Of a DNA stretch of 64,000 bases, positions 1 to 9,650 are shown piece after piece (position 1 is the stretch's first letter; the number at the start of each line of letters is the position of its first letter). The notes under the pieces are model-generated. The model was not told where the DNA came from and made no database searches. It saw nothing but the letters and a program-made list of their open reading frames with translations. Origin of the DNA: Microbacterium sp. MYb62 (GTDB taxonomy: Bacteria > Actinomycetota > Actinomycetes > Actinomycetales > Microbacteriaceae); NCBI RefSeq assembly GCF_002979475.1, contig NZ_PCOY01000013.1, positions 29,379 to 93,378 on the forward strand, in the 5' to 3' direction. Both the position numbers and the translations under genes were made by a program.

Positions 1-1
1 G

Positions 2-607
2 TTCCGCGCCGCCGTGACGAAGGATCGCCACGCGGAGCTCACGGGCGCCGTGAACACGCTGCTGCTGGGGAACGCACCTGTCGGATTCAACACCGACGTC
101 GGCGGAATCGTCGACGCCCTGGCCGAAGCAGGCATCACCCGTGTCGAGTCCGTGCGCATCCTGGGCGCAGGGGCGACGGCGTCATCCGCGCTGGTCGCCG
201 CGTCCGAGATCGGCGCGACCCATGCGGATGTGCGCGCACGGCGCCCCGAGCGTGCCGCTGGCCTCCTCGCACTCGGCGAGCGGCTGGGTATCGAGGTGGT
301 GGCGCTGCCTCTCGACGCACCGGCCGACGCCGTCGAGCTGACGATCGCGACCCTGCCCAGCGGCACGACGCTCCCGGTCGACGTCGCCGCCACGCTGGCG
401 GCGACCGGGGGTGTGCTCTTCGATGCCGCGTATGCACCGTGGCCCTCGGCTCTGGCCGCGACGTGGAGGCACGGCGCGGCCCTCTCCGGGCTCGGGATGC
501 TCCTGCACCAGGCCGTGCGCCAGATCAGGATCTTCCGTCATGGTGACCCCGCCGTCCCGCTTCCCGATGAGGCGACGATGATCGCGGCGATGCGCGCCGC
601 TCTCTGA
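2..607 (+). CDS. aroE: Shikimate dehydrogenase, 3' part (5' end outside window)
   Basis: C-terminal 201 residues of shikimate 5-dehydrogenase, which reduces 3-dehydroshikimate to shikimate with NADPH in the cytoplasm. The open frame runs in from the window edge, so the true start is not visible; a GTG at 14 is only an internal valine. The fragment has the GFNTDVGG segment, whose Asp binds shikimate, and a Rossmann glycine motif (LGAGATAS) for the cofactor. The N-terminal substrate lobe with the catalytic Lys is missing only because of the window edge. It is followed after 60 bases by aroC, so it heads an aromatic pathway cluster. Family assignment is firm; quinate or shikimate preference cannot be judged. 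Confidence 0.9.
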   Translation, partial: FRAAVTKDRHAELTGAVNTLLLGNAPVGFNTDVGGIVDALAEAGITRVESVRILGAGATASSALVAASEIGATHADVRARRPERAAGLLALGERLGIEVVALPLDAPADAVELTIATLPSGTTLPVDVAATLAATGGVLFDAAYAPWPSALAATWRHGAALSGLGMLLHQAVRQIRIFRHGDPAVPLPDEATMIAAMRAAL

Positions 608-667
608 CTCGACGCGCGGGACGAAACGCGGCGCAGCGAGGGTCCGAACCCGTGGGAGACTGGAGCA

Positions 668-1897
668 ATGCTCCGCGTGCTCACGGCCGGCGAATCGCAC
701 GGCCCAGAACTCATCGCCGTCATGGAGGGCCTGCCCTCCGGCGTCCCGGTGTCGTCCGAGGCCATCCAGGCCGATCTCGCTCGTCGCAAGCTCGGCTACG
801 GCCGCGGCTCACGCATGAAGTTCGAGCAGGACGAGCTGACCATCTCCGGCGGCGTCCGCCACGGCAAGAGCCTCGGCAGCCCGATCGCGTTGCGCATCGG
901 CAACACCGAGTGGCCGAAGTGGATCGAGGTCATGAACCCCGAACCCGTCGAGCTCACCGACAAGTCCCGCGGGCGCAGTGCTCCTCTGACGCGTCCGCGC
1001 CCGGGCCACGCCGACCTGGTCGGCATGCAGAAGTACGACTTCGACGAGGCCCGCCCGATCCTCGAGCGTGCGAGTGCCCGCGAGACCGCCGCCCGCGTCG
1101 CGCTCGGAGCGATCGCCCGGTCGTTCCTCGGCGAGCTCGGAATCCGTCTCGTCAGCCACACCCTGTCGATCGGTCCGGTGCGTGTTCCGGACGGGTCCCC
1201 GCTGCCGACCCCGGACGATGTGGATGTGCTCGACGCCGATCCGCTCCGCTGCTTCGATCCGGCGACGTCGGCTCTGATGGTCGCGGAGGTCGACGACGCG
1301 AAGAAGGACGGCGACACGCTCGGCGGCATCGTCGAGGTGCTCGCCTACGGCCTTCCGCCCGGACTCGGCTCGCACGTGCACTGGGACCGTCGCCTGGACG
1401 CACGACTCGCTCAGGCGCTGATGAGCATCCAGGCGATCAAGGGCGTCGAGGTCGGCGACGGATTCGAGACCACGCGGCGCCGCGGATCGGCAGCCCACGA
1501 CGAGCTCTTCGCGACCGCCGACGGCATCACCCGTGGCTCCGACCGCGCCGGCGGCACCGAGGGCGGCATGTCCACGGGCACCGTGCTGCGCGTCCGCGCC
1601 GGGATGAAGCCGATCGCCACGGTCCCTCATGCCCTGCGCACGATCGACATCGCGACCGGCGACGATGCCACGGCTCACCATCAGCGCTCCGACGTGTGCG
1701 CCGTGCCGGCCTCCGGTGTGGTCGCCGAGGCCATGGTCGCGGTCGAGCTCGCGAACGCGGTGCTGGAGAAGTTCGGCGGCGACAGCATCCGCGAGACGCG
1801 TCGCAATCTCGAGGGGTACCTCGACGGTATTCCTGCCGAGCTGCGTACGACCCCCGCGTCCGAGGCGGCGCTCATCGCGCATGACGAGCGCGGCTGA
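668..1897 (+). CDS. aroC: Chorismate synthase
   Basis: Chorismate synthase, 409 aa, converts 5-enolpyruvylshikimate-3-phosphate to chorismate with reduced FMN as cofactor, the last shikimate pathway step. The N-terminal AGESHG signature lies at residues 7-12, followed by the RPGHADLVG segment near 114 and the [13 protein letters not shown] segment near 131, all hallmarks of the family. Length is typical for actinobacteria (about 400 aa). The ATG at 668 has a GGAG a few bases upstream; a weak GAGACT also sits 7 nt before the ATG, in the same position as the leaderless -10 elements seen elsewhere in the window. Its 3' end overlaps aroK by 17 bases, which suggests coupling. Confidence 0.97.
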   Translation: MLRVLTAGESHGPELIAVMEGLPSGVPVSSEAIQADLARRKLGYGRGSRMKFEQDELTISGGVRHGKSLGSPIALRIGNTEWPKWIEVMNPEPVELTDKSRGRSAPLTRPRPGHADLVGMQKYDFDEARPILERASARETAARVALGAIARSFLGELGIRLVSHTLSIGPVRVPDGSPLPTPDDVDVLDADPLRCFDPATSALMVAEVDDAKKDGDTLGGIVEVLAYGLPPGLGSHVHWDRRLDARLAQALMSIQAIKGVEVGDGFETTRRRGSAAHDELFATADGITRGSDRAGGTEGGMSTGTVLRVRAGMKPIATVPHALRTIDIATGDDATAHHQRSDVCAVPASGVVAEAMVAVELANAVLEKFGGDSIRETRRNLEGYLDGIPAELRTTPASEAALIAHDERG

Positions 1898-2402
1898 TCC
1901 GCTGACGCTGGTGCTGGTCGGTCCGATGGCCGCCGGCAAGACCAGCGTCGGCCGCCGGGTCGCCCGACGACTCGGGGTCGCGTTCATCGACACCGACAGG
2001 CGCATCGTCGCCGCACACGGGCCGATCCCCGGCATCTTCGCCGCGCACGGCGAGGCGTACTTCCGGGATCTCGAGCGTGCGGCGGTGGCCGAGGCGCTCG
2101 AGGAGGGCGGGGTCGTCTCACTCGGCGGCGGCGCGGTGACGGAGGCCGCCACGCGCGAGCTGCTGAGCGCGCATCCCGTGGTGTTCCTGACGGTGAGCGC
2201 GGATGCGGTGGTCGACCGGCTCCGCGGTGGCAACCGCCCCCTGCTGGCAGGGGAGGAGGATCCGGTGGAGCGCTGGAAGAACATCTTCGAGGAGCGTCGG
2301 GGGTGGTACGCCGAGGTCGCCTCGACGACCTTCGACACCTCACGTCGTCCGATGCAGAAGATCGCGGACGAGATCGTGGCATGGAGGAGAGAACAGCGAT
2401 GA
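1881..2402 (+). CDS. aroK: Shikimate kinase
   Basis: Shikimate kinase, 173 aa, phosphorylates the 3-hydroxyl of shikimate with ATP. A P-loop (GPMAAGKTS, residues 14-22) and the DTD substrate and Mg site (37-39) are visible, with the LGGGAV shikimate-binding segment in the middle and the RPLL lid region near 115. The frame stays open further upstream, but the ATG at 1881 gives the usual family length and starts inside the end of aroC. Its stop overlaps the aroB start (ATGA), so aroC-aroK-aroB read as one coupled unit. No odd features. Confidence 0.96.
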   Translation: MTSAADPLTLVLVGPMAAGKTSVGRRVARRLGVAFIDTDRRIVAAHGPIPGIFAAHGEAYFRDLERAAVAEALEEGGVVSLGGGAVTEAATRELLSAHPVVFLTVSADAVVDRLRGGNRPLLAGEEDPVERWKNIFEERRGWYAEVASTTFDTSRRPMQKIADEIVAWRREQR

Positions 2403-3487
2403 GCACGACGACCATCGGCGTCACCGGGAACGACGCCTACGACATCACCCTCGGGCGAGGAATCCTCGACCGGGTCTCGACGGCTCTCGCGCCGGGAGTG
2501 CGCAAGATCCTCGTCGTGCACCCGCCGACGCTGGCCGCGCGCGCGGCGGAGCTCCGTGATCGGCTCCTCGCCGACACCGCCGAGGGCCCACGCGAGGTGC
2601 TGCTCGCCGAGATCCCGGACGCCGAGCAGGGGAAGCGCATCGAGGTCGCCGCCTTCTGCTGGCAGGTCATGGGGCAGGCGGACTTCACGCGCAGCGACGC
2701 CGTCATCGGATACGGCGGTGGTGCTGTCACCGACCTCGCCGGATTCGTCGCGGCGACCTGGCTGCGCGGCGTGCAGCTGATCCAGGTGCCGACCACGGTA
2801 CTCGGCCTCGTCGACGCCGCCGTCGGCGGCAAGACCGGGGTCAACACCGCCGAGGGGAAGAACCTGGTCGGCGCGTTCTGGGCGCCGACCGCCGTCATCG
2901 GCGACCTCGACGAGCTGGCGAGCCTGAGCCCGAACGAGGCCACCGCGGGATTCGCCGAAGTCGTGAAGGCCGGGTTCATCTGGGCTCCGGAGATCCTCGA
3001 CATCATCGAGGCAGACCCCGCCCGTGCCGTCGACACGACGACGGACGAGTTCCGCCGCGCCGTCGAGCTCGCGATCGACATGAAGGCCAAGGTCGTCGCG
3101 GATGACTTCCGTGAGGCCGGGCTCCGCGAGATCCTCAACTACGGGCACACGCTCGGACATGCGATCGAGCACGCCGAACGCTACCGCTGGCGTCACGGCG
3201 CGGCGATCTCGGTCGGCATGCTGTACGCCGCAGAGCTGTCGCGTCTCGCCGGACGGCTGTCGGACACCGCGGCCGAGCGCCACCGCACGATCCTCGACTC
3301 GCTGGGCCTTCCCACCACGTACCGCGCGGGAGCCTGGCCGCAACTGCTCGCCACGATGCAGCGCGACAAGAAGAGCCGGGGCGGGATGCTGCGCTTCATC
3401 CTGCTCGACGACATCGCCAAGCCCACGGTGCTGCAGGCTCCGGATGAGTCGCTGATGTTCGCCGCCTACCAGGAGGTGGGTGCGTGA
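2399..3487 (+). CDS. aroB: 3-dehydroquinate synthase
   Basis: 3-dehydroquinate synthase, 362 aa, cyclises DAHP to 3-dehydroquinate using NAD and a divalent metal. The [16 protein letters not shown] glycine-rich NAD site, the [21 protein letters not shown] block and the metal-binding [12 protein letters not shown] block are all present. A longer reading from 2303 is possible, but the ATG at 2399 overlaps the aroK stop as ATGA and gives the normal protein length. Its own stop overlaps the GTG of aroQ. It is part of the aroC-K-B-Q cluster and catalyses the second step of the pathway. Confidence 0.97.
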   Translation: MSTTTIGVTGNDAYDITLGRGILDRVSTALAPGVRKILVVHPPTLAARAAELRDRLLADTAEGPREVLLAEIPDAEQGKRIEVAAFCWQVMGQADFTRSDAVIGYGGGAVTDLAGFVAATWLRGVQLIQVPTTVLGLVDAAVGGKTGVNTAEGKNLVGAFWAPTAVIGDLDELASLSPNEATAGFAEVVKAGFIWAPEILDIIEADPARAVDTTTDEFRRAVELAIDMKAKVVADDFREAGLREILNYGHTLGHAIEHAERYRWRHGAAISVGMLYAAELSRLAGRLSDTAAERHRTILDSLGLPTTYRAGAWPQLLATMQRDKKSRGGMLRFILLDDIAKPTVLQAPDESLMFAAYQEVGA

Positions 3488-3921
3488 CCCGGCGGATCCT
3501 GCTCGTGAACGGGCCGAACCTGAACCTCCTCGGAACGCGCGAGCCGGAGATCTACGGCACCGCGACGCTCACCGACGTGGAGCGGATCACCGCGGACGCC
3601 GCCAGCGAGCTCGGGTTCGAGGTGCGCGCGGTCCAGAGCAACCACGAAGGGGTCCTGATCGACGCGATCCACGCCGCCCGCGAGGATTGCGCCGGGATCG
3701 TGATCAACCCCGGCGGGCTCACCCACACCTCCGTCGTGCTCCGCGATGCGCTCACCGGAGTGTCCCTGCCGTTCGCCGAAGTGCACATCTCCGATGTCTA
3801 CGCGCGCGAGGTGTTCCGGCATCATTCCTACCTCGACGACGTCGCGGCGGTCCGCGTGGTCGGGCACGGCGTCGACGGCTACGCGGACGCCGTGCGGCAG
3901 CTCGCAGCACTCATCCCTTAG
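3484..3921 (+). CDS. aroQ: 3-dehydroquinate dehydratase, type II
   Basis: Type II dehydroquinase, 145 aa, dehydrates 3-dehydroquinate to 3-dehydroshikimate. The N-terminal [16 protein letters not shown] signature holds the catalytic Arg19 and Tyr24; the [10 protein letters not shown] and VHISD segments supply the active-site His and substrate contacts. It starts with GTG overlapping the aroB stop (GTGA). The TAG stop at 3919 forms the first half of a TAGAAT hexamer that is a good -10 element for the efp gene downstream. The type II enzyme is the usual actinobacterial form. Confidence 0.97.
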   Translation: MTRRILLVNGPNLNLLGTREPEIYGTATLTDVERITADAASELGFEVRAVQSNHEGVLIDAIHAAREDCAGIVINPGGLTHTSVVLRDALTGVSLPFAEVHISDVYAREVFRHHSYLDDVAAVRVVGHGVDGYADAVRQLAALIP

Positions 3922-3924
3922 AAT
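3919..3924 (+). promoter_or_regulatory. Predicted -10 element for efp, overlapping the aroQ stop
   Basis: TAGAAT matches the actinobacterial -10 consensus TANNNT. Its first three bases are the aroQ stop codon. The start site would fall near 3931, giving a leader of about 46 nt before the efp ATG at 3977. No clear -35 is visible. Inference from motif and position only. Confidence 0.5.
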
Positions 3925-3976
3925 CGACTGTCGGCTCCGCCCGACCCCGCAGACTCACGAACGGAACTCGCAGCGC

Positions 3977-4537
3977 ATGGCATCTACCGCAGACATCAAG
4001 AACGGCGTCGTCCTCAGCATCGACGGGCAGCTCTGGAGCGTCATCGAGTTCCAGCACGTCAAGCCGGGCAAGGGTGGCGCGTTCGTGCGCACCAAGCTCA
4101 AGAACGTCGTGTCGGGCAAGACCGTCGACCGCACGTACAACGCCGGCGCGAAGATCGAGATCGAGAACGTCGACCGCCGCGACTACACGTACCTCTACAC
4201 TGACGGTGACGGCTACGTCTTCATGGACCAGACCGACTTCGACCAGATCACGGTCGGCGCCGCGACGGTCGGCGATGCGAAGCACTTCCTGCTCGAGAAC
4301 CAGCAGGTGACGATCGCGATGAACAACGGCAACCCGCTGTACATCGACCTCCCGGCGTCCGTGATCCTCGAGGTCACCTACACCGAGCCCGGCCTGCAGG
4401 GCGACCGTTCGTCGGCCGGCACGAAGCCCGCCACGCTCGAGACCGGCTACGAGATCCAGGTGCCGCTCTTCCTCGAGACCGGCACCAAGGTCAAGGTCGA
4501 CACCCGCACGGGTGACTACCTCGGCCGCGAGAAGTAA
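3977..4537 (+). CDS. efp: Translation elongation factor P
   Basis: EF-P, 186 aa, binds the ribosome between P and E sites and relieves stalling at polyproline. The three-domain protein starts with the KOW-like domain, whose tip loop reads [15 protein letters not shown]; the Lys in GKGG is the position that is modified, or left unmodified, in different bacteria. The OB domains follow, ending in the conserved segment with [11 protein letters not shown]. The start at ATG 3977 gives the standard length. It sits 55 bases after aroQ with its own likely promoter, and nusB follows after 3 bases. Confidence 0.97.
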   Translation: MASTADIKNGVVLSIDGQLWSVIEFQHVKPGKGGAFVRTKLKNVVSGKTVDRTYNAGAKIEIENVDRRDYTYLYTDGDGYVFMDQTDFDQITVGAATVGDAKHFLLENQQVTIAMNNGNPLYIDLPASVILEVTYTEPGLQGDRSSAGTKPATLETGYEIQVPLFLETGTKVKVDTRTGDYLGREK

Positions 4538-4540
4538 GGC

Positions 4541-4951
4541 GTGAGCGCCCGGACGAAGGCGCGCAAGCGCGCTCTCGACATCCTGTTCTCCGCCGATGTG
4601 CGCGGTGACGACCTGGCGGTGACACTCGCCGCCGAGGCGAAGCGCGCTGCGAGCGAGCCCGCACGTGAGGCCTCCTGGCTCTACGCGCGCGAGATCGTCG
4701 ACGGCATCATCGACTCGCGCGACGAGATCGACGAGCAGATCACGACCCACAGCAGGGACTGGAAGCTCGAGCGGATGCCCGCCGTGGACCGTGCCCTGCT
4801 CCGTATCGCCGTGTGGGAGATCCTCTGCAACGACGAGGTGCCCACCGCCGTCGCGATCGACGAGGCCGTGGAGCTCGCGAAGGAGTTCTCGACCGACGAC
4901 TCCGGCGCGTTCGTGCACGGCGTCCTCGCCAGGGTCGCCCGCGCCGCCTGA
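4541..4951 (+). CDS. nusB: Transcription antitermination factor NusB
   Basis: NusB, 136 aa, an all-helical RNA-binding factor that works with NusE (S10) at boxA sites in rRNA antitermination. The N-terminal ARKRALDILFSAD and the C-terminal VPTAVAIDEAVELAKEFS and FVHGVLA segments are characteristic. It starts with GTG three bases after efp, so the two are cotranscribed. A 6-bp inverted repeat (4957-4962 and 4971-4976) lies just past the stop and could be a weak terminator. In many actinobacteria pyrR follows closely; here three accessory units lie in between. Confidence 0.95.
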   Translation: MSARTKARKRALDILFSADVRGDDLAVTLAAEAKRAASEPAREASWLYAREIVDGIIDSRDEIDEQITTHSRDWKLERMPAVDRALLRIAVWEILCNDEVPTAVAIDEAVELAKEFSTDDSGAFVHGVLARVARAA

Positions 4952-4956
4952 CCCGT

Positions 4957-4976
4957 CCGACACGAGGCACTGTCGG
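4957..4976 (+). terminator. Possible weak terminator hairpin after nusB
   Basis: CCGACA (4957-4962) is perfectly complementary to TGTCGG (4971-4976) across an 8-nt loop. There is no U-rich tail, and the SNF2 gene starts only 22 bases later, so termination is uncertain. Confidence 0.25.
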
Positions 4977-4998
4977 CGGCGTCGGAGAGGATGGCAGC

Positions 4999-7962
4999 AT
5001 GGCTCTCCCGTCCGATCCGTCCCGCCCCGACGGGGCGTCGTCCGCGGATTGGCGATCGATCCTCGGCCCGGCGCGTGCCGACGCCGCGCCGACGCCGCTG
5101 GCACTCGGTGTCGAACTCCGGCTGCGCGACGGTCGAGGGGCGAATCCGTGGGCGTCACGTCCGCAGCGCACCGCCACCGCGCGCGACGTCGCGAAGCGCA
5201 CCGGCGAGATCCTGCTCGGCATCCGCCCGCTCGAGAGGAGCGCGGCGACCGGCTCCTGGGTGCAGGGAGCGGCGACGTGGGATGCCGTGCGACGTTCACC
5301 CACCCAGTACGGACGCGACCGGTCACGATGGTTCGCCGACCTGCTCAGCATCGCTCGTGACACGCTGCTGTCCGGCACGGCCGGTGACTGGCTGGTCGCC
5401 GACCTGATCGAGTCCGGGCTGCTCTGGGGACACCTGCGCGCGGGCGTCGACGTCGGCATCCCCCTCGTCGCCACGCAGAAGAGCACGACGGTCCTGTTGG
5501 CGGATCGCGCCACGATCGGCGCCACCGTCGGGCGCGACGACGACGGCGGCCTCGTCGTGCACCCCGACATCACGATCGACGGACGCGAGGTGGATCCGTT
5601 CGCCGTGCGCACGATCGGGCACAGTGGCGTGTACGAAGTCGCGCAGCGGGGTACCAGGATCCGCGTGACGCTCGCCGAGGTGCCCGTCAGCGAACCCGTC
5701 CATGCTCTTCTCGGAGCCGGGGAGGGGATCGCGGTGCCGGCACGCGAGGAGTCGGCCTTCTTCCGGGATGCCTATCCGCTGCTCGCGCGACGCATCGAGG
5801 TGCGCGCCGTCGGTCGCGTCGAGCTGCCGGATCTACCGGCGCCCCGGCCGGTGCTGGATCTCTCGTTCCACCGCGGCGACACGGTCACGTACGCGTTCGA
5901 ATGGGACTACCGCGGATTCGGGCGCCTGCCGTTTCCCCCCGGAGGGGATGCCGTGCGCGACACCGCAGCCGAGGATGTCCTCCGCGACGCACTCCAGGCC
6001 GTGTGGACGGAGCATCTCGGCGAGGAGCTCACCGCAACGGGCTCGTTCCACGACGTCGCCGCTGCCGAGTTCGCCACCCGCGTGGTGCCGGCGCTCGAGG
6101 CCGAAGGCGTCACGGTCACCGTCTCGGGCCGTCGAAAGAGCTATCACGAGCTCACGGGCGAGCCGGAGATCACCGTCTCCACCGTCGAGAGCAGCGACCC
6201 CGACTGGTTCGACCTCGGTGTGCTGGTCAAGATCGACGGGCGCACCATCCCGTTCGAGCCGCTGTTCACGGCGCTCAGCAAGGGCCGGAAGAAGCTCCTC
6301 CTGGTGGATGGCAACTACTTCTCGTTGAACCATCGCGCACTCGATCGCCTGCGGGAGCTGATCGACGAGTCAGGCGAGCTCGACGAGTGGGAGACCGGCC
6401 CTCGGATCAATCGCCACCAGACCGACCTCTGGGAGGAGTTCGAAGACCTCGCGGACGAGGCGGTTCCCGCCGTCGCCTGGCGCGCGACCGCCGACGGTCT
6501 CCGCACCGCCACCTCGGTGCCCGCCGTGTCGGTGCCGTCGGGGATCACCGCCGAGCTGCGGCCGTACCAGAAGGAGGGCCTCGACTGGCTCGCCTTCCTG
6601 TGGAGCCATCGCCTGGGCGGGATCCTCGCCGACGACATGGGACTCGGTAAGACGCTGCAGCTCCTCGCGCTCATCGTGCATGCACGGGCGTCGGGGGAGC
6701 GGCGTCCCTTCCTCGTGATCGTGCCGACGTCGGTGCTCACGACCTGGCGCACGGAAGCCACCCGCTTCGCACCGGCGCTGCGGGTTCTGCTCCGGGAGAG
6801 CACGCAGGGCCCGCCGCTGACCGGCCTGCTTGCCGAGATCGACCTGGTGATCACAACGTATGCGGTCGCGCGTCTCGACGAGGCCGCGTACGCCGATGTG
6901 GCATGGGCCGGTCTCATCCTCGACGAAGCCCAGTTCGTGAAGAATCCCGCGACCAAGCTGCACCGTGCCGTCGCCTCGTTCCATGCCGAGGTGACGTTCG
7001 CGGTCACAGGCACACCGATGGAGAACAGTCTCAGCGAGCTGTGGGCGCTGCTCACGCTCACCGCGCCCGGCCTCTTCGCCTCCGCGCGGAAGTTCCGCGA
7101 GCAGTACATCCAACCGATCGAGCAGGGGAAGGTGCCGGAGAACGAGGAGGGCGGCGCCTACCGTCAGCGTCGCCTCGACCAGCTGCGTCGCCGTATCCGT
7201 CCCCTGCTGCTGCGACGCACCAAGGAGCTCGTGGCACCCGACCTCCCGGCCAAGCAGGAGCAGATCCTCCAGGTCGAGCTCGGATCCTCGCATCGCGCCC
7301 TCTATGAGACGGTCCTGCAGCGAGAGCGGCAGAAGGTGCTGGGGCTGCTGGAAGACCTCGACCGCAACCGCTTCATCGTGTTCCGTTCGCTCACGCTGAT
7401 GCGAATGCTCAGTCTCGCCCCGGGGCTGATCGACCCCGCGGACGCGAAGCTCGGCTCGCGCAAGCTCGATGTGCTGCTCGAGCGCGTGATCGAGTTGCAG
7501 GCCGAGGGACATCGGGCGCTCGTGTTCAGCCAGTTCACGTCGTTCCTCGATCTGGCGGCGGCGCGTCTCGATGCCGCGGGCATCCCGTACGCGCATCTCG
7601 ACGGGTCGACGCGCCACCGGCAGAAGGTCGTCGAGGGGTTCACCTCGGGGGAGCAGCCGGTCTTCCTGATCAGCCTGAAGGCCGGCGGATTCGGACTCAC
7701 TCTGACGGAAGCCGACTACGTGTTCCTGCTCGACCCGTGGTGGAACCCGGCAGCCGAAGCGCAGGCGGTCGACCGCACGCATCGCATCGGGCAGCGCAGT
7801 CAGGTCTTCGTCTATCGGATGATCGCCACCGGCACGATCGAGGAGAAGGTGCTCGACCTGCAGCGCCGCAAGGCGAGGCTGTTCACCGCCGTGCTCGACG
7901 ACGAGGCGCTGTTCGCGCAGTCGCTCTCCGCCGACGACATCCGAGGCCTGTTCGAGAGCTGA
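4999..7962 (+). CDS. SNF2-family DEAD/DEAH helicase
   Basis: SNF2/RapA-type ATPase, 987 aa, expected to move along double-stranded DNA and remodel protein-DNA complexes. The C-terminal half carries the full motor: motif I DMGLGKT (about 546-552), motif II DEAQ (642-645), motif III GTPMEN, and the second lobe with LISLKAGGFGLTLT and the arginine-finger block DRTHRIGQ. The N-terminal 540 residues match the helicase-associated region of bacterial SNF2 proteins, but I see no Cys-rich SWIM zinc finger. The start at ATG 4999 is chosen because GGAGAGG lies 8 bases upstream; an upstream in-frame extension overlaps nusB. It is an inserted gene between nusB and pyrR. Its biological role is not clear from context. 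Confidence 0.9.
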   Translation: MALPSDPSRPDGASSADWRSILGPARADAAPTPLALGVELRLRDGRGANPWASRPQRTATARDVAKRTGEILLGIRPLERSAATGSWVQGAATWDAVRRSPTQYGRDRSRWFADLLSIARDTLLSGTAGDWLVADLIESGLLWGHLRAGVDVGIPLVATQKSTTVLLADRATIGATVGRDDDGGLVVHPDITIDGREVDPFAVRTIGHSGVYEVAQRGTRIRVTLAEVPVSEPVHALLGAGEGIAVPAREESAFFRDAYPLLARRIEVRAVGRVELPDLPAPRPVLDLSFHRGDTVTYAFEWDYRGFGRLPFPPGGDAVRDTAAEDVLRDALQAVWTEHLGEELTATGSFHDVAAAEFATRVVPALEAEGVTVTVSGRRKSYHELTGEPEITVSTVESSDPDWFDLGVLVKIDGRTIPFEPLFTALSKGRKKLLLVDGNYFSLNHRALDRLRELIDESGELDEWETGPRINRHQTDLWEEFEDLADEAVPAVAWRATADGLRTATSVPAVSVPSGITAELRPYQKEGLDWLAFLWSHRLGGILADDMGLGKTLQLLALIVHARASGERRPFLVIVPTSVLTTWRTEATRFAPALRVLLRESTQGPPLTGLLAEIDLVITTYAVARLDEAAYADVAWAGLILDEAQFVKNPATKLHRAVASFHAEVTFAVTGTPMENSLSELWALLTLTAPGLFASARKFREQYIQPIEQGKVPENEEGGAYRQRRLDQLRRRIRPLLLRRTKELVAPDLPAKQEQILQVELGSSHRALYETVLQRERQKVLGLLEDLDRNRFIVFRSLTLMRMLSLAPGLIDPADAKLGSRKLDVLLERVIELQAEGHRALVFSQFTSFLDLAAARLDAAGIPYAHLDGSTRHRQKVVEGFTSGEQPVFLISLKAGGFGLTLTEADYVFLLDPWWNPAAEAQAVDRTHRIGQRSQVFVYRMIATGTIEEKVLDLQRRKARLFTAVLDDEALFAQSLSADDIRGLFES

Positions 7963-8009
7963 CCGGAATACTCACGGCCGGGTCGACCGGGCGCACAGGG
8001 AGCCCTCGG

Positions 8010-8015
8010 TACAAT
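8010..8015 (+). promoter_or_regulatory. Predicted -10 element for the MBL-Rieske gene
   Basis: TACAAT is a near-perfect -10. The start site would be near 8022, followed by a strong Shine-Dalgarno (GGGAGGAA at 8032-8039) and ATG 8044, so this is a conventional leadered gene. A clear -35 is not evident. Confidence 0.5.
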
Positions 8016-8043
8016 CGTACGGTTCACTTTCGGGAGGAATGCA

Positions 8044-9621
8044 ATGCGGATCACGGGACTCGGCCACGCCGGGATGTTCATCGAGACGGTCGGCGGGAAC
8101 ATCATCTGCGACCCGGTCCTCGGACCCTCGTTCTACGGATCCTGGTTCCCGTTCCCGGACAACCGGGGCCTCGACTGGGAACGCTTCGGACGCGACGCCG
8201 ACTTCCTCTGGATCTCGCACCGCCACCGCGACCACTTCGATCCGCGCCTCCTCGAGCGATACATCCGCAAGGACATCGAGGTGCTGCTCCCGGAGTATCC
8301 GACCGATGACCTCGAGAAGGACATCCGGGCCCTCGGCTACACGAACATCACCTACGCGCCGGCCGGTCAGGTGATCCAGCGCGGCGAGCTCAAGATGATG
8401 ATCACGCCGCTGCGCGCTCCGAGCGACGGGCCCATCGGAGACTCCTCGCTGAGCGTCGACGACGGCACCGGATCGATGCTGAACCAGAACGACTCCCACC
8501 CGCTCGACCTCGAGAAGCTGCTCGATTTCGGAAAGCCCGACGCGTACTTCACCCAGGTGTCCGGCGCCATCTGGTGGCCCATGGTCTACGACCTGCCGCT
8601 CGACGCCAAGCAGAACTTCGCCCGCCTCAAGCGCGAGGCGCAGAACAAGCGCGCGATGTACTACATCGAGAAGGTCGACGCGCCGCACGTCTTCCCGATG
8701 GCGGGCCCGCCCATGTTCCTGCGCGACGACCTGTTCGACTTCAACGGCCTCGGCAAGAACGGCGAGTCGATCTTCACGGATCAGAAGCAGTTCCTCGCGC
8801 ACATGAGGGAGCTCGCGCCGCAGTACGACGGGCAGCTCTTCATCCCCGGCACCGTGGTCACGGTCGAGGGCGGAGCCGTCACGAGCGAGCAGACGCTCTA
8901 CACCGACGCCGAGATCGCGCACATCTTCGATGAGAAGTGGGACTACCTCGAGGAGCAGCGGGCGAGCCGTCAGCAGGAGATCCGCGACGAGGAGGCGTCT
9001 CGCGCCGAGATCATCCCGCCCGCCGAGATGCTCGAAGCGATCAAGAGCTGGTGGGAGCCGCTGCTGAAGAAGTCCCGCACGATCCGGCTCGGCGTCGGCG
9101 GGTGCGTGCGCTTCCGCATCGGCGACCTCGACATGGTCGTGGACTTCCCGCGTGCGAAGGTCCGCGAGTACGCGGGCGAGGAGTGCGTGTACTGGTACAC
9201 GATCCCCGCCGACCTCGTCTCGACCAACATCGTCGACCACGAGATCGACTGGTCGAACTCGATCTTCCTGTCGATGCAGTTCTCGGTGGGCCGCAGCGGC
9301 AAGTTCAACGAGTTCCTCACCACGTTCCTCAAGTGCCTCTCGGTCGACCGCATCGAGTACGTCGAGAACTGGTACCAGGAGCAGACCGACCAGACCGAGG
9401 ACGCCGAGATCGGCGACTGGGTCGTGCAGCGTCGCTGCCCGCACCTCCGTGCCGACCTCACTCGGACGGGCACGGTCGACGAGGACGGCATCCTCACGTG
9501 CAGCATGCATGACTGGAAGTGGGACCTGAAGACCGGTCGATGCCTGTCGACCGCCGGGCATGCGATCCGCTCCTCCAAGATCGACGACGTCACCGACCCC
9601 GTGCTCCAGGAGGCCAGCTGA
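8044..9621 (+). CDS. Metallo-beta-lactamase-fold protein with C-terminal Rieske [2Fe-2S] domain
   Basis: A 525-aa two-domain protein. The N-terminal half is an MBL fold of the UlaG-like type: GHAGMFIE strand, then the metal motif HRHRDH (residues 59-64, HxHxDH). The C-terminal end is a complete Rieske cluster site, C465-x-H467 followed 18 residues later by C486-x2-H489. This combination recalls CMP-N-acetylneuraminate hydroxylase (CMAH), but in that family, as I know it, the Rieske domain is N-terminal. The middle region (about 290-450) is rich in Trp and acidic residues and unassigned. A hydroxylase or hydrolase on an unknown substrate is plausible; no sialic acid gene is nearby. It has its own promoter and stands alone. 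The fold calls are firm; the substrate is not known. Confidence 0.85.
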   Translation: MRITGLGHAGMFIETVGGNIICDPVLGPSFYGSWFPFPDNRGLDWERFGRDADFLWISHRHRDHFDPRLLERYIRKDIEVLLPEYPTDDLEKDIRALGYTNITYAPAGQVIQRGELKMMITPLRAPSDGPIGDSSLSVDDGTGSMLNQNDSHPLDLEKLLDFGKPDAYFTQVSGAIWWPMVYDLPLDAKQNFARLKREAQNKRAMYYIEKVDAPHVFPMAGPPMFLRDDLFDFNGLGKNGESIFTDQKQFLAHMRELAPQYDGQLFIPGTVVTVEGGAVTSEQTLYTDAEIAHIFDEKWDYLEEQRASRQQEIRDEEASRAEIIPPAEMLEAIKSWWEPLLKKSRTIRLGVGGCVRFRIGDLDMVVDFPRAKVREYAGEECVYWYTIPADLVSTNIVDHEIDWSNSIFLSMQFSVGRSGKFNEFLTTFLKCLSVDRIEYVENWYQEQTDQTEDAEIGDWVVQRRCPHLRADLTRTGTVDEDGILTCSMHDWKWDLKTGRCLSTAGHAIRSSKIDDVTDPVLQEAS

Positions 9622-9624
9622 CCT

Positions 9625-9650
9625 GTACCACCTCGGCGACGCGGTGGTAC
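9625..9650 (+). promoter_or_regulatory. Inverted-repeat operator on the vapBC-like promoter
   Basis: GTACCACC (9625-9632) and GGTGGTAC (9643-9650) form a perfect 8-bp inverted repeat with a 10-bp spacer. The right arm overlaps the -10 hexamer TACTCT (9648-9653), and the antitoxin ATG follows at 9660. This is where autoregulatory antitoxin-toxin complexes bind in VapBC-type loci. As RNA it could also act as a short hairpin after the MBL-Rieske gene. Confidence 0.6.

Noticed and set aside
809..3343. 844-codon minus-strand frame over aroC, aroK and aroB
   Set aside because: Shadow of three certain genes; no motif, no ribosome site, low-complexity composition.
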